Both the position numbers and the translations under genes were made by a program. DNA of 64,000 bases from Lepas anatifera (Eukaryota; Arthropoda; Thecostraca; Lepadidae). Shown piece by piece: positions 23,962 to 36,369 of this stretch; the first letter of the stretch is position 1, and each line of letters begins with the position of its first letter. The DNA lies in NCBI GenBank assembly GCA_034440635.1, contig JAOTON010001575.1:484501-548500 (forward strand). The letters run 5' to 3'. The notes below the pieces were generated by a model that was not told the DNA's origin, ran no database searches, and worked only from the letters and a program-made list of their open reading frames with translations.

Positions 23962-26609
23962 CCATTGCCTCTCATGGACCAAGAACTACTCGGTAGCTGC
24001 ATACGAACTCAGACACATACTTTTCACAGACCGCAGAGATGAAAATCCACGTTTTATAACCTGACTGGTCCAAATAGACTACTATCACCACATTTGGGTG
24101 CTCTGATTCCCAATAAGCTTGCATTGGGAATGTCTTCTCCCACAGCACAATTGAAAATTGATCACTAGTTAAGACCGGTATAGCGCCCTCCACCTTTCAG
24201 AACAATTGAGGCAGTAGCCATGCACATAGCCATCAAAGAATTGATAAAAACTGAAAGAAAACTTAACTAAATCTCTCCAACAAACTACCCAGCACTGCCG
24301 TTCATGGCTTGGCTGCCAGTCTAGATTTACTACAGAGGGAGCAGACTCATGGATTTTATCGATCCGTCAGGCCACCTCCGGGCCAGGAAAGTCAGTCTAA
24401 GTCGAGAGCTGATGGGCCCAGAGCTGGTCAGATATCAGGGACCGGGCAGTCCTGGAGAGAAGAGCCACCATGGATTGGATCTTCAAATGGATACCCCAAC
24501 TGTTAGCGGTTTTTTTTATTACATTGGATTGAATTGACTAAATAATTTAGATAGTTTGAGATCTAGATATGAACTAAGTTCCCGGTTTGTCGATGAAGTC
24601 ACATATTTCGAATGTGAATTTGATTTTTACTATCAGTTAAAGTGTGAAAACGGATTCACCTGGATTTTCCGGTGAAGCCTTTGACACGACCGAATTGCTT
24701 TTAAATTTCATTGAGAACGACACATCCAAGAGCGCTGGATGACCCAGAATGGATTGGTGAAATGTCCAACGTGACACGCGATTGCTAACTGAAAGAGGTC
24801 TCGACGTCGCAGGTGTTGGAACACGATGCCTCTCACGCCGCCTCACATCTTCTTTAGATTTGACAGCTTTGTCTCAAAGTTGATGCATTACATTTTGACT
24901 GAAAAATATAATTTTTATCTAAAGATAGTTTCAATTGTTGGTTCACAATTTTACTACAGCCGTTAGCAGGATTCAAGGTTAGATCTAGGTCGCTGGTTTG
25001 AGGGACAACGGGGTTAAATATTGTGAAAATATAACCTACTTTTTATCAGCAGAAATGTGAGGTTTGAGGCAAGCCAAATGTCTTTCTCAGATGTTCCCTG
25101 GCCTCTCCCCTCGAATCCGGAAATGTAAAAAAACACTGAAGATTATATATTCGGGCACAGCCCTTCATCAGAATCATGGAGTAAATATCAATAATTCTCA
25201 GTCCTAGTATTAGTCCAGTCAAGTTAGCATTTACATGTCATAAAATTTTAGCCCCCCACAATATACACAATTGTGTTCGCAATTGATTCGCAAATGTCTT
25301 TGTCTCTCGCCTCGGGCGTCCACTGATAGGCTTTCAAAATCATGGACGTTTTAATCACGTCTAGGATATAAAAATTGTCATGAATACTCAAAATTCTCTT
25401 AATCTTTGCACTTCCAAAGTTTACACTAAATTTGAGGTACTTTCTAAATTCATTTCGGGCAGTTCAGAAGCTGCAGAGAACTGCTCGGCTCTTAAGAAAA
25501 TTCAAAGCAGAACCCACCAAGCCTATGTGAAGGAATGTAAACTGATTTAAGTCTTTGGCAACTGCGTTCAGAAACGAAATATTCCTGAAAACTGAACATT
25601 CATTTTCTGAATACAGCAGCAGCTCTGACATTAGACAAACCAATTTCAACAACAAATGACCTCATGGCATTCAATCTCGACTCCATTAATAGCCAGTGAT
25701 TGGATTTTGATTGGAAGCTCGTGCAACCAACCGATCACTCACACACTGACTTCTAACCTATTGGTGACCCGTACCGTGGCCTCATATTGCCCCAGAGCGT
25801 TGAATCGGGACGGTGGATCTCAGCACGTGGCACGGACACCATATTGTTTCCCGATACAATTAAGTTGGCTCCAGTGTCCATCTAGTAATGACAATGCAGC
25901 CCGATAAAGTGAAATCGTACCATTCTTGAAGAAGAAAAAAACACAAAACAATACTGGAGAAAACATGAATGATGTATGTTATTGTTGCCTTCTAAGACGT
26001 CAGTGTCAAACCAAGTGAAATAAGCGCACGTCACTGACGGCCTCACTGACTTTCTGTGACATATCACAGAGTACCAAACCCCGGTATCGACTTGGCCTTG
26101 CTTGCTAGAGACAGTGATCGACGGGGGATTGTAATGGGTAGGCTATCTTGGCGACCAAGCCCATTCCACAGCATTGGCTCGCTGTCGCGGACAGTAGGAC
26201 GCTTTGAAATGCTTTGGTGTACTTTGGCTGGCATGTAGCTAATTGTAGGATCCTTTCTGGACAACGGTGTCAATCTGAAATGTGACATTTAAACTCGCAT
26301 CGGCCCAGTAATTGGAACGTGCTCACGGGGATTCAATAGGACAGTCCTGCTGGATCCATTTATAGAATAGTAGTGCCAGTGAATGGGAAGGCATTGAATA
26401 TAAAGGCGATGACCGGGATGATAGATGGAACAGCGTTAGGCAATGATCCTAAGAGTATACATACCATGACTAGAAATGTTCAGTGATCAGTTCACATAAG
26501 ATGTTTAACGACTTGTCCAAAGGAACGGGGGAGGGTAATTTGTTTTTTATCAACTTACATCGAATTTAAATCTAGCATACATGGAAACATATATTCTTAC
26601 CGTTATATG
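23962..26609. other. No feature seen
   Basis: Unassigned sequence on both strands. Short open frames here have no motif or splice context that I trust. Confidence 0.4.
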
Positions 26610-26817
26610 CAAGAGCGTCCGTACGGATTTTCGAGTGGGGGGGGGCTGTAGCCAAATTGGGCAGCAGGCTGGATCCAGTGGTGAAACCCTTGAAACCCCT
26701 GCGTCCGTTTAAATTCGGCATTTTCAATGGTATTTCCGGCCAAAAGTGGGGGCTAGCCCCAACCCCTACTTTCCAGGAGTGGGACCCCCACCCCTCCCAC
26801 CGGTGGCGACGCCCCTG
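26610..26817. mobile_element. hAT-like MITE with 8-bp target duplication
   Basis: Left end CAAGAGCGTCCGTACGG, right end CCGGTGGCGACGCCCCTG. The flanks are GTTATATG (26602-26609) and TTTATATG (26818-26825), 7 of 8 identical. The interior is shared with 60359-60561 (GGTATTTCCGG-CCAAAAGTGGGG and an inverted GTGGGGG/CCCCCAC stem). Confidence 0.78.
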
Positions 26818-27539
26818 TTTATATGACATGCTAATTTTAAGTTGGAGTACTTTACGATCTAGACAATCCCTAAGGAAGCAAGTCACGAAAAATGTTGCAT
26901 TCTGTCCACGCATTTCAATTTGTATCAGTTCTTCTCCGCTCTCCACGTATAACATCATCCAATATAACAGTTACAGTGCCGTAAGAGCAAACACTTCTGA
27001 TCTGAAAGCCTCGGAAGCTCGCGCAATGCACGAATTTCGACAAGTAGCTGCAGGGTCTAATAAAGCCAGGAAGAGTTGCACACACGTGCTGCCGGGGGAG
27101 ACTGGACCGTAGCGTAGGCGGTATACACTTAATAGGATTTAAACGTCTAACAGTCTTGTGTGATCATGAAAGAGCGTTTGACCTCCACGTGCCCGAGACC
27201 ATTTCCCTCTCAGAAACGTAGCACAGCTCCATAGAGGTCGCATTGGCAGAGCAGGAACTTTTGCTTCAGCATCAATTATTGGGGGTGTGGTGTGTCAACC
27301 GTTTAGTGATATAGAACCAGGTCCGGGTGTTCAATATTACTTGAAAAGTCTCAATAAAATTGGTGCTGTGGTAGATATCGTTATATCACAAATTGAATGT
27401 ATATTGTGCGGATGCATATTAACAGCGTTCAATTTATATGTGTGCATCCGTATATCAGTTCATGGCCCTACAGTTTTTTTAATTATTTCGGCATCTTCTC
27501 TGTCGAATATAATGCTAGTAAGTAAGCAGAGCAATGTTG

Positions 27540-27822
27540 GCAGCAGCATTATCATTATAAATTTTAAAGTGGTGTTAAAAATGACCATGATCTGCCAAGT
27601 TATTTTTATTTCAACCTGAATTAATATTGAAAGAATAAACATATTGATAGGAGCTTTCGACGTCACGTCACCCTATGCTGAACTGAGGATGACGTGACGT
27701 CGAAAGCTCCTATCGTTGTGTTTATTCTTTCAATATTAATTCAGGTCTGGAATAAAAAATAGCTTGGCAGATAATTATCATTTTTAACACCACTCTAAAA
27801 CTTATGAATATAATGCTTCCAG
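27540..27822. mobile_element. Fold-back element, near-perfect inverted repeat
   Basis: The left arm (about 27540-27670) is the reverse complement of the right arm (about 27690-27822), separated by an ~18-bp loop. The inner ~55 bp are almost identical and include GAGCTTTCGACGTCACGTCA and its complement, plus TTAATATTGAAAGAATAAAC. The outer ~65 bp are more diverged (AGTGGTGTTAAAAATGA, ATCTGCCAAG). No target duplication or coding frame is seen. Confidence 0.85.
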
Positions 27823-28282
27823 ACATCAGGACCACGTAAGCTAGATAGAAACGCCGTAGCCTTCCCGCTCAAGGTTTCTTTGCCAAATTACCCTACGCAT
27901 GTCAGCTGAATTACTTGTGTGTGGAAGGTGTCAATGCATGTTGCTACTAATATCCGTCTGTACGTTTTGGGGATTTCGCAAACAGTGGCAAAATATATGT
28001 ATAGTCCCCTTGCTGAAAAATGGGTGCATATAAGGATGATCATGTAAGAACGATTAGTTAAGTATGGCCAAGCAAAATAGGTTTCGCACTTTGGAAAACG
28101 GTCAAGAAGCATGCGTATTTTAACACCAAATCCTTATTGTAAGGGGGTAAGCCAGGTGAAAAAATTGCAGCCAGATTATAAGAATTTTGCAGTTGGCTCC
28201 ATTTCTTACTTGTTACACTACTTCTCACATTTTTCTAAGTCAATATCGAACACTATATCATCGTGCTTCAAACGTCACTTAC

Positions 28283-28617
28283 CCAGAGTTGCTGCTTTCG
28301 TAAACAATGTCTCTCTTCTGCTCGGAGGTGGCCAGAAGAAGTTTTGCACGTTTTCTCTTTTGACTTGCGCGTGGCGACCGTGGCGCCACCACCGCCGTCG
28401 GCGGCGTCGGTAAGCTCGCTGTGCGGCCCACGGCGCCTACGGAGGGCCCTCCATGTGCGCCAACTCCTACACCTCTTCCTCGAGCCGGCCCAGCGCTCTC
28501 TGTACGGTGCAAGCCGGTGGCCGTTTCCCCTCGCGAGAACGGGAACCGCTTGGGGCTCAGGTTGAGGTTATTGACAGTGTTGGTTACATTCTGAATGAAG
28601 TTGTTGAAGAAACTCAT
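28283..28617 (-). CDS. Putative first coding exon, product unknown
   Basis: On the minus strand an ATG at 28617 opens a 111-codon frame that runs into a consensus splice donor, TGG|GTAAGT, at 28282. The frame stops only inside the intron. The predicted start MSFFNNFIQNVTNTVNNLN is followed by LSPKRFPFSR, a low-complexity Gly/Ala/Pro/Arg-rich middle, and a basic RASQKRKRAKLLL stretch. It has no signal peptide and looks largely disordered. The donor is phase 2. Base composition is GC- and CpG-rich, unlike its neighbours, which favours a real exon or promoter-proximal region. I do not recognise the protein and found no convincing second exon below 28282. The GC-rich middle could also inflate an open frame by chance. 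Confidence 0.38.
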
Positions 28618-28619
28618 CC

Positions 28620-29819
28620 TGGAGTCCGTAGAGGCCGGTTGTCTTGAGGCAAGAAGCTGCTCAGAGGGACTTCATGTTCACCTTTCTGTGAGCTTCACGG
28701 CCACAAACACATACCAGCAGATGTTCCTTCAAGCTGTGTCGTTGTTGTGGAGGTCAAACGTCAAATGAGACTTGGCTGATAATTGAATGCGATGTCTCAG
28801 CCTGAAAAAATACATATTCTGGTGAACACATGACTTAAAATAAAATATTAAGACACAAAGAGCCGATCTTCTCTCATTTCAGGCGGTGGTTGAGAGCTGA
28901 ATTATTATTATTATTGTATTCTAATAAAGAATACTATCACCCGATGGCCACGCTGCAAGCAACACGCTTTACTGTAAGGATTAGTTTTGTCCAGAAGACA
29001 GTTTGCAGATATTATTTTCCTTAAAAAACGGATACCACTCATTTGCAAAGCCGTTGATGACGAAGTGTTTAAACATTCTATAAACGTTCCTGTGGGATGA
29101 TTTGAGGGGCACGCCTCCTGTCCAAAATAAATCGACCCGTTTCCTGAAAATTTCCATTAAAATAGGGACAAGACTGACTCTCTTATTTTCTTCCAAGTAA
29201 TGATGTTTAACCATATCATGTTCATGTCATTTCGGAAGAATACCATTCCAGGGCACCAACTGCGATACTTCATGTCAAGTGACACCTGAAAACATACTAA
29301 GGCACAACAAAATCGATTATTGCTGCCGGTGTGATCGATGCCAATTCCTAACATTCCATCTGCGACTTTTTTGACCTGGCAGGGTACTAACATGACAATC
29401 TCAGATTAAGAAGGAAAAGAATCAGAAACGTTTTGAAATCTGATATTTTCTGAAACGCTGGGCTTTTTGGTCCTGGAATGCCTGGCACCCCACGAAAAAG
29501 TCAGATCAGGGCCTAACCTAAGAATAATGACGTCATCACACTGAAACACTACAATATGGCTTTCAGACGTAACAGAATATGAGGCATGAAACAAAATATT
29601 GTCTTGCTGCCATCAATCATAAAACTACACATGTTTTAGTTGAATTTGGATTAATATAGCTATCCTTTGTAAATTACTCAGATTTGAAGAGACTTGTTGG
29701 TTTCTTGCCATAAATTTAGCAATGGTAGTCCATACAAATATGATCAATAAGTCTATCTCCGTTCGTCAAAGCCACATGCATATGTGCTTAGTTTTTAACG
29801 TGTAGGTATTTTGTCTTAG
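28620..29819. other. No feature seen
   Basis: If the exon ending at 28617 is real, its 5' untranslated region and promoter would lie at the left of this stretch. I see no TATA box. The rest is unassigned. Confidence 0.35.
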
Positions 29820-30300
29820 CCACCGCCCCAGTGGGTCTCTGACCCAACTGTACCCCAGTAGGGGAGAGAGGGGCTTCAATATCGGCTCCTATACAAGATA
29901 GTCCCTCTGCTCTGATAGCCCCCTGAGTTGAGGCTCCGACTCCAGCAGCCTTACCAGGAACAACTTGAACAAAATTTATATAAAAAATAGCAAAAACACG
30001 TTGGTGCTCGTAAGCAGCCCATGATAAATGATGACAAATTCAAACTTTACCTCAGGTCAATGTTGAGGCCAAGACGAGTCAAAGATGGTGGCAGGCCAGA
30101 GAATCATTGATTTACTTCAGCATCTGATTAGTGAGTTAGAGTCAGGGAGAAATTTGTTTATGTTTATCTTTATGCGTCATTAAATATAGTGTTTGGTGTG
30201 CCTATTCTTCGACCTGAATCTCAGATCAAACAACTGACAAAAAATGCCACTGACACCACCTGAAAATATTGTACGTGAGGTCACTTGAACTGTCATGAAC
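29820..30300 (+). mobile_element. Diverged AGGTCA-type element, partial
   Basis: Follows the order seen at 52726 and 38516: G/C-rich end with CCCCAGT and GGGG blocks, then GATAGC, then AGCAGCCCATGATAAAT, then CTCAGGTCAATGTTGAGG. Ends are not defined. Confidence 0.4.
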
Positions 30301-31906
30301 TGTCTGACCCAAGATGACACAAACCTGGGATTTTGCGAAAAGTTACGTAATTTGTCAAGAATGAAGTGTACATACCTAATACAGCAGCTCTACGCTCCGC
30401 CGTTTTCTGGCAACGTTGCAAAACCACGAGAGAGTGCTCCAACACTCTCTATCCCCCACCGCGGGATGGCTTATAACGGAAAGTCGACTAGCGTTTAGCC
30501 CAGCGTGATAATTCCCTGTCCGTCTGTCAACATTACTCCCTGGCCAGAACCTGTAGTATTGATTGGTGGAGCCGCAAGCAGGCCCCCAGGGCAATGAACG
30601 ATGACACTGCAGTTGCCGTGGCTAGGGTACCACAAACAACTCGGTCTGCATTCCGATGCTGTGCACCCAGTCATGGGTATCGAAAGAAGGGCAGGACGTG
30701 TCCCTCTTCAATCGACAAGCCAGGTGGCGTCCCTCAAGATTGTCGCAATCGAACGATAATTTTGACCCTTTTCTACAGCTTATTAACGTAGACTTAGGCT
30801 TTTCTAAATTTGTCGCTGGTGAACTGTTTCAAAAGCGCTGTCCCGTGCATCTATAAATTTCGTGCTCGTCTTTATGCCCCCTTTCCCCGCAGTCTTTGTC
30901 AGGTTGGAGTCTATCCCTTCAGTAAACATATCCGTGGTGACAAGTCTGCTGTCAGTCAGTCGTCAGTCAACTGAGGCATCAAGAGCAGTGGTGTGAGCAG
31001 AAAAATTGGGCAAAAATTTATAGTACTTTACTGAAGGTGACTTTTATCAGTCACAGTGACACCCTGCCGCAAAAATGCCGCGACATTGTTGCAAAACAGC
31101 ACACTGGTTATTGAACGAATGCAGCTAAGCTGGTCAGAGGGCTTGAGTCAAGTTGTTCAACACGACCACAGAAAAACACCGCCTTCCTGGCCAATTCAGG
31201 TGCAGAAGTCAGATATTCACCAACACCCAACGCAGCTGTCTCGTGCAGCTTCGCAGTCTCATGCTAGCTATCTCGTCCAGGATGGCAAACGAAACTGCAA
31301 TTCGCTCCGTCAGCAAAGATGCAAATGATAAACATTTGATATTCTGCATAGATGTCGGCTTTCATGGGCGTTGAAGACAAATTATGCTCGCCTGGTTTCC
31401 CTACACACTTTCTTTCACTATACTTATTAAAAATGTGTTAAAGCATTTAACTACCTTTAAAAACTACCATAATTAGAAAAGCATCACGCTCAGTTTAATG
31501 GACACATTACTGATCTAAATTGAAGTTGTGAAGCGGTTCCATCTATTTCATATACTTACTCAGGCGTAGTCTCTATTAGTTGAACGATTTAGCTGTAGAG
31601 CAACAGAGAAATTAGCACCAAGACTGTTTAAAGGACAGAGTACAACGGTACATTTTAATCTATTTCATCCTCTATCCAGCCTACACTACCACCTCTTTGC
31701 CACCGGCAAGCCTCATTTGGAAGAAGTTGGCAGGAATCGCTTCCGTCAGACATGAAAGTTCAGATGCCGTGACAGCGGTGAGACAAATGTCAGGCGTTTC
31801 AGATGGCAGGTTATGTTTCCTTATTGGACCACACAACGGAAATAGACGGGGACATTATCCGGCGAAATTGGTTTGTTTACCTGGCGCTGTCTGGGCTCTT
31901 TCGTAA
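30301..31906. other. No feature seen
   Basis: No supported gene or repeat. Several 60-90 codon frames show no motif. Confidence 0.4.
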
Positions 31907-32825
31907 CCACCACCGCAAGCGCTCTGCTGTTCTAGATTCTTCTACTCTTGAGAAAAGTTCGAATTATGTCCGATGACTTGTGACGTCACATTTAGCCAAA
32001 ATTTGTCAAATTAAGGCCGATGTAGGAAATCCCTTATAACTCGGGAACTATTCAGCCCAGAACAAAACCAAAGGCACTTATGTGTTCACCTTGACCCAAG
32101 GACACGAATCATATGCCACATGACCTTGTAAGTTCAAATAAAGACTTTCAACATAGGGTAACCTTAAGTCAAGATCAAGTAATAATAGTTCCAGGCAACA
32201 TTGCTTATCCTCAAATTTTTGGACCATGCTCCTGACAATGGTATCAAATTATCTCCGTATCTTATTTCTTCAAAAGTTATAGACATATATTGATTGGGTG
32301 ACTCTCTGGTGTTCTCGGTAATCACCCGACCTCCAAGCTGGCAGCGTGCGGGTTCAACTTCCTAAGAGCTTTGTATTTATGCTTAGATACTTGACTTGGC
32401 CCTTTTCGGAATGAAGTTACACCTTAGCCTTTTCGGTCTCATTTTCAAGAGCACAGTCACCTCCCATGGATTTATAAATTACTTAATAACTTGTTGACCT
32501 GATCTAATACCAATTTTCAGTCATAAGCTATCAAATTTTAAGTCATACTTTTACCGTTTTGAATGTGTTGTACCTTATCCCTTTACCACCAATAGGAGAT
32601 ATGCCATTGTAAATACTCAACTAGTGTTTTCTTTTATGTCCATGACTTCAGTTGTAATTGGGCCAGATACCTGTTGCTGATCTAAGTGAATAAATACAAA
32701 TACAAATACACATCAGAATTATTCACAGCGAAGTGTCTATCATTCAAATCGGCTCGAATCATTTGCGAGAAACCGAAGGGCCGGGTTCGATTGCATCCTC
32801 TCCTCCTCCCCCAGGCGGTGAAGGG
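31907..32825. mobile_element. TTAA-type AGGTCA element, copy carrying a SINE
   Basis: Homologous to 57192-57951: CTTGTGACGTCACA, CATATGCCACATGACCTTGTAA and AGTTATAGACA on the left side, and GGTTCGATTGCATCC then CAGGCGGTGAAGGG on the right. The terminus (CCCTTCACCGCCTG on the minus strand) matches CCCATTACCGCCTG of the sister copy. The flanking tetranucleotide on the right is CTAA, a one-base departure from TTAA. The middle is replaced or interrupted by 32296-32711. Confidence 0.6.
32296..32711 (+). repeat. tRNA-derived SINE-like insertion
   Basis: A box-B-like GCGGGTTCAACTTCC lies at 32349-32362, about 50 bp after an A-box-like stretch. The segment ends in an A-rich tail, AATACAAATACAAATACA (32694-32711). 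It lies inside a TTAA element whose sister at 57192 lacks it. Confidence 0.5.
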
Positions 32826-32829
32826 CTAA

Positions 32830-34589
32830 GTCTACTGAGGAGGGAATGACCCAGCAGAAATACGCTGTGAAACGAGATCAAGTTTAAAAACGAGTGAAAC
32901 GAGCGTTTCAAAACACTGTGAACAAGTGAAGTTTTAAACGCTGCACGACCGGGGCTTAGATAAGAACTTACATCAGGTACGCACTCTTACCCTTTCATCC
33001 TCTTTTACCTGATAATGGTATATGATCGAAACGTCGTGCTTCACTTTGTCTCCGACTCTTTTAGCTCCTTTTGGTTTCCAACTGCACTTCTTTTGGCCTC
33101 ACTGTGTTTTCCATTGCAGTTTTTGTTTATACATGTATTTTTATTTTGAAAGGCTTTCGGTAAGTTTCGACTTACATACGTCATTTTGAAAAATTATAGG
33201 AGCTTTAGGGTGTTATAAATGGCCTTATATCAGAGATGTCTTCGAAACATTATGTTTTAGGCCTTTCATTTTGTTAAGCTTTTCATAAGCACTTTTTACC
33301 GCATTAAGTTTTGAATGGGTTTTAGCTATCTGATGAGGCATTCCGCTCACTTACTTTTTTGGAATGGACAGTTTAACATTTCTCTCCCGTTAAAATGCTA
33401 AACACAGTGGGTCCACCTTTACATTTGGTTGGGTTTTAACATTGTCTCCCGTTTTTTTTTTCTCTCTCTCTCTCTTAGCCTACGTTTTTCTCATTCCTCT
33501 TGCCGTTTACTATTCTATTTCAGCTTTTTAAGACCTTGGTCACTCCTCTTAGAAATAACACTATCTATTAACTCAATGCTAGTGTATTTCTTATATGCAT
33601 CCTCCCTATTTATGAATCCTTCCACACGCTCAAACACTAAAACACGGTGACATTTCTAGCCAGCGTGTGTGGCACGTCACCGTTCTTCCGTCGTCAGCGG
33701 TGCCAGTCTTATGACAAGCCAGACCTGAGCCGCGTAAAGCCTCATGACCTCATTACACGCGTTTTAAACTTTGACTGGCCGCTGCTGGCGTTTAAGCACT
33801 GTTAGCTACATCACAGTTTCAGAGGTGCTCACACTGTACAGTGCGCCAATGGTAAGCTAGGCTTTTTAAGCTTGGGTGAATTGGAGATATCAAAAGTAGA
33901 GTCCGTCTAAATAGTGGATTTTCACGTAATATGTGCAGTGGTGGATACTATCTATAGTTGATGCAATGCACTGCATAAGTGAAACTAATCGCGATGGAAT
34001 AAATTCCCCACAGCTGGTAAAAAAAACATTCTAAGCTATGACTACTTGTCAAAAAATCTTCGCTTTACGATACGAGAAAGGACCGCAAAGATAAGAATGG
34101 TTGGGCGAACGACAAACAACTGGTATTCAATCAGCAAATGACCATGCTGTTTCCACTATACCTATGTGGGGCATTTTTGCGGTCGACTCTCGGGACATAC
34201 TCTTGGAAGCTGCTTTCCCACTGCATCTCAACAGTACGGTTTCAGACAGTGCTTAAACCTCTCTTTGGTTCTATTCCTGACGCAAGTTTGCCCTGTTTCG
34301 GTATTTTCATCCTTTTTCCCGCATACCGTTTTGAGAAAATGCTTTGAATTAATGAGCTGTAAAATACTCACCAACACCCCCTCCCCACCCCTTTGTTTCG
34401 GCACACACCCCATCGGGTGAAACTAATGGGGTTCATCTCATGAACATTTCAAGCATGTCGAGTGTAAGCACGGCGATAAATGTACATAATTTCGATTGAT
34501 TGCATAAGCTTTCCCTCCCAAAAACAGTACTTCCCTCCCAAAACCAGTACAAAACCAGTACTGCTTAACCCACCAATTATTAATTTCTG
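32830..34589. other. No gene seen
   Basis: Contains CCTGATAATGG followed by GATCGAAACGTCG near 33010-33036, a wording common in dispersed invertebrate repeats. A pyrimidine tract lies at 33450-33480. No coding frame is supported. Confidence 0.35.
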
Positions 34590-35235
34590 GGCACAAAACT
34601 CGGAAACATATTTCATTCAAGGCTTAGAATGGGACTCACTCAGCTTAACGCAGACATCTTCAAATATAACCCATCGCACAGTCCAGCATGTTCATGTGGC
34701 CATCCCAGGGAGGATGTTAGGCACTACTTCGTCTTGGAATGCCCAAAATTTGCTCAACATAGAAATACCGTATTAGATTTGATAGCGACCAATGACATTC
34801 TCAGGAATTTAGCAATGAAACAAGTGATTGATACTCTAATTTTTGGAAACATTACAGATAAAAGTTTGCAAATTTTCATTGCCAACGCATTTCAAAATTT
34901 CCTCATACAAATCAAGAGTTTCAACTTGTGAACTGGATGGGGGGGGGCGTTCAAAGTGGAATGGTGTACGGTCCACATTTGTGGAAACTGTTGTCTGAGG
35001 TGATTGGCGCTGAGTGGATTATATTTTAAGTTGTCCCAAGTGTTGTGTGATTTGTCGCGAATGGTGGAATCCCGTTTTGCTTAGTGGTGGAGCAATGCGC
35101 AGTGACATTAAACCGAGCGATAGGCACCGCGACTTTAGACCCTTCTGGGTCTTTTGTGCCAATCGCGCCTGTTGAGTGTTAAATCTATGTATGCTGAGAG
35201 ATCAAATATTTACATACATACATACATACATACAT
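34590..35235 (+). mobile_element. 3' end of a non-LTR retrotransposon (ORF C-terminus, 3' UTR, ACAT tail)
   Basis: From about 34590 to the stop at 34931 an open frame reads FLGTKLGNIFHSRLRMG, then LTQLNADIF, then a zinc-knuckle-like CSCG...DVRHYFVLEC segment. That is the usual C-terminus of LINE-type pol proteins. Stops upstream of 34590 (TAA codons near 34568 and 34583) mark truncation or decay. A ~280-bp 3' UTR follows, with GTCTTTTGTGCCAATCG near 35150. The element ends in a TACATACA microsatellite (35211-35235). The minus-strand element at 54405-55865 shares the TTTTG(T/C)GCCAATCG word, the knuckle and an ATGT-type tail, so the two are probably one family. Confidence 0.72.
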
Positions 35236-36280
35236 CCACGCTCACAGCTTGTGTAATACCTAATGCTGCAGTTCTGGCAATCTCATTTCTTCCCGCCTTC
35301 ACTTTGCACGCCAGCGACGTGGTAAGCATCCCCTCCCCGACTCCCCTCTTTGACTCCTTCTCCAGTGCCATTCAGGCCGCCCACGGGTGTGCTGCAGTGT
35401 GACCTTTGCAGTGTTTCCGTGACCTCTGAGTGACGTGTTGCCACTGGCTGTGTATGTGGAACCTTGCACTGATCCGGTTTCAATAAAGTTGGGACAGCCA
35501 TTGACACGCGTTGGTTTGGCCGCATGCTAATCAATTGGCTTGTTATTTTGAATCTAGGGTGTGACGTGAAAAATCAGTCATATACCAGCATTTCCTCTCG
35601 ATATTTTTGGCAAAATATGTAATGACCATTTAACGATCAAGTAAATCTATGAATCAACTCGATCATGATGAGTAGTTGAAATACTGTGAGAAAAAATATA
35701 CGTAAAATGATGTTTTCTCTTCGCGCTTATTCTGTTCTTTGCAACGTTTGCGCTTGCAGGTTATGTTTGAGTGCAGTGATCCCCCCACACCTCCCTTCAA
35801 ACGAACCATCCCTACATGACCCAGAAGTGAACGTGAATGTGTCGACAATAGAGCGCAATACATGGTTGATTCCACGTGGTTGCCCATAAAAATTCATAAC
35901 AAACAGGGTGACCAATTAATAGAAAATGTTTGGTTTGTCCTAGACAAGAAACTTAAGATCTAATGTGACACATTCGGATCTTCCCCCAAAAATATCCATA
36001 TGTCCATAGAATACTCACACAATCTCCAAATATCCATAATCCATACGCAAACCAAGGTAGTTAACGAACCCAATCCGATGAAAATCTAAGTAATGGCCAA
36101 TGACCAAATCGAAATAATGAAACCTGTAAGGTTTTTCGGAAAATGAAGGCTTCAGCAAACACAGGCATGCACCACAACCCTGTGGCACTTGTGTCAAAAG
36201 GTGGCGTGGGTGGCTAACTTTTTGGCGAAAACAAATGTGGACAGCAATTAGCTCTTCGTGACACCACCTGTGAAGTCACT
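35236..36280. other. Upstream region of the astacin gene; nothing else recognised
   Basis: No repeat or gene is supported apart from the promoter element at its right edge. Confidence 0.4.
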
Positions 36281-36286
36281 TATAAA
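36281..36286 (+). promoter_or_regulatory. TATA box of the astacin gene
   Basis: TATAAA lies 82 bp upstream of the out-of-frame ATG at 36368 and 84 bp upstream of the first in-frame codon. Transcription would be expected to start about 25-35 bp downstream, near 36306-36316, leaving a short 5' leader. Confidence 0.55.
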
Positions 36287-36369
36287 CCAACTGTTCCCAC
36301 TAGTCACCACTGAAGTAACCCCACAACAGACAGGTCTCAGTGACACGACAGACTGCTAGGAAATAACAT

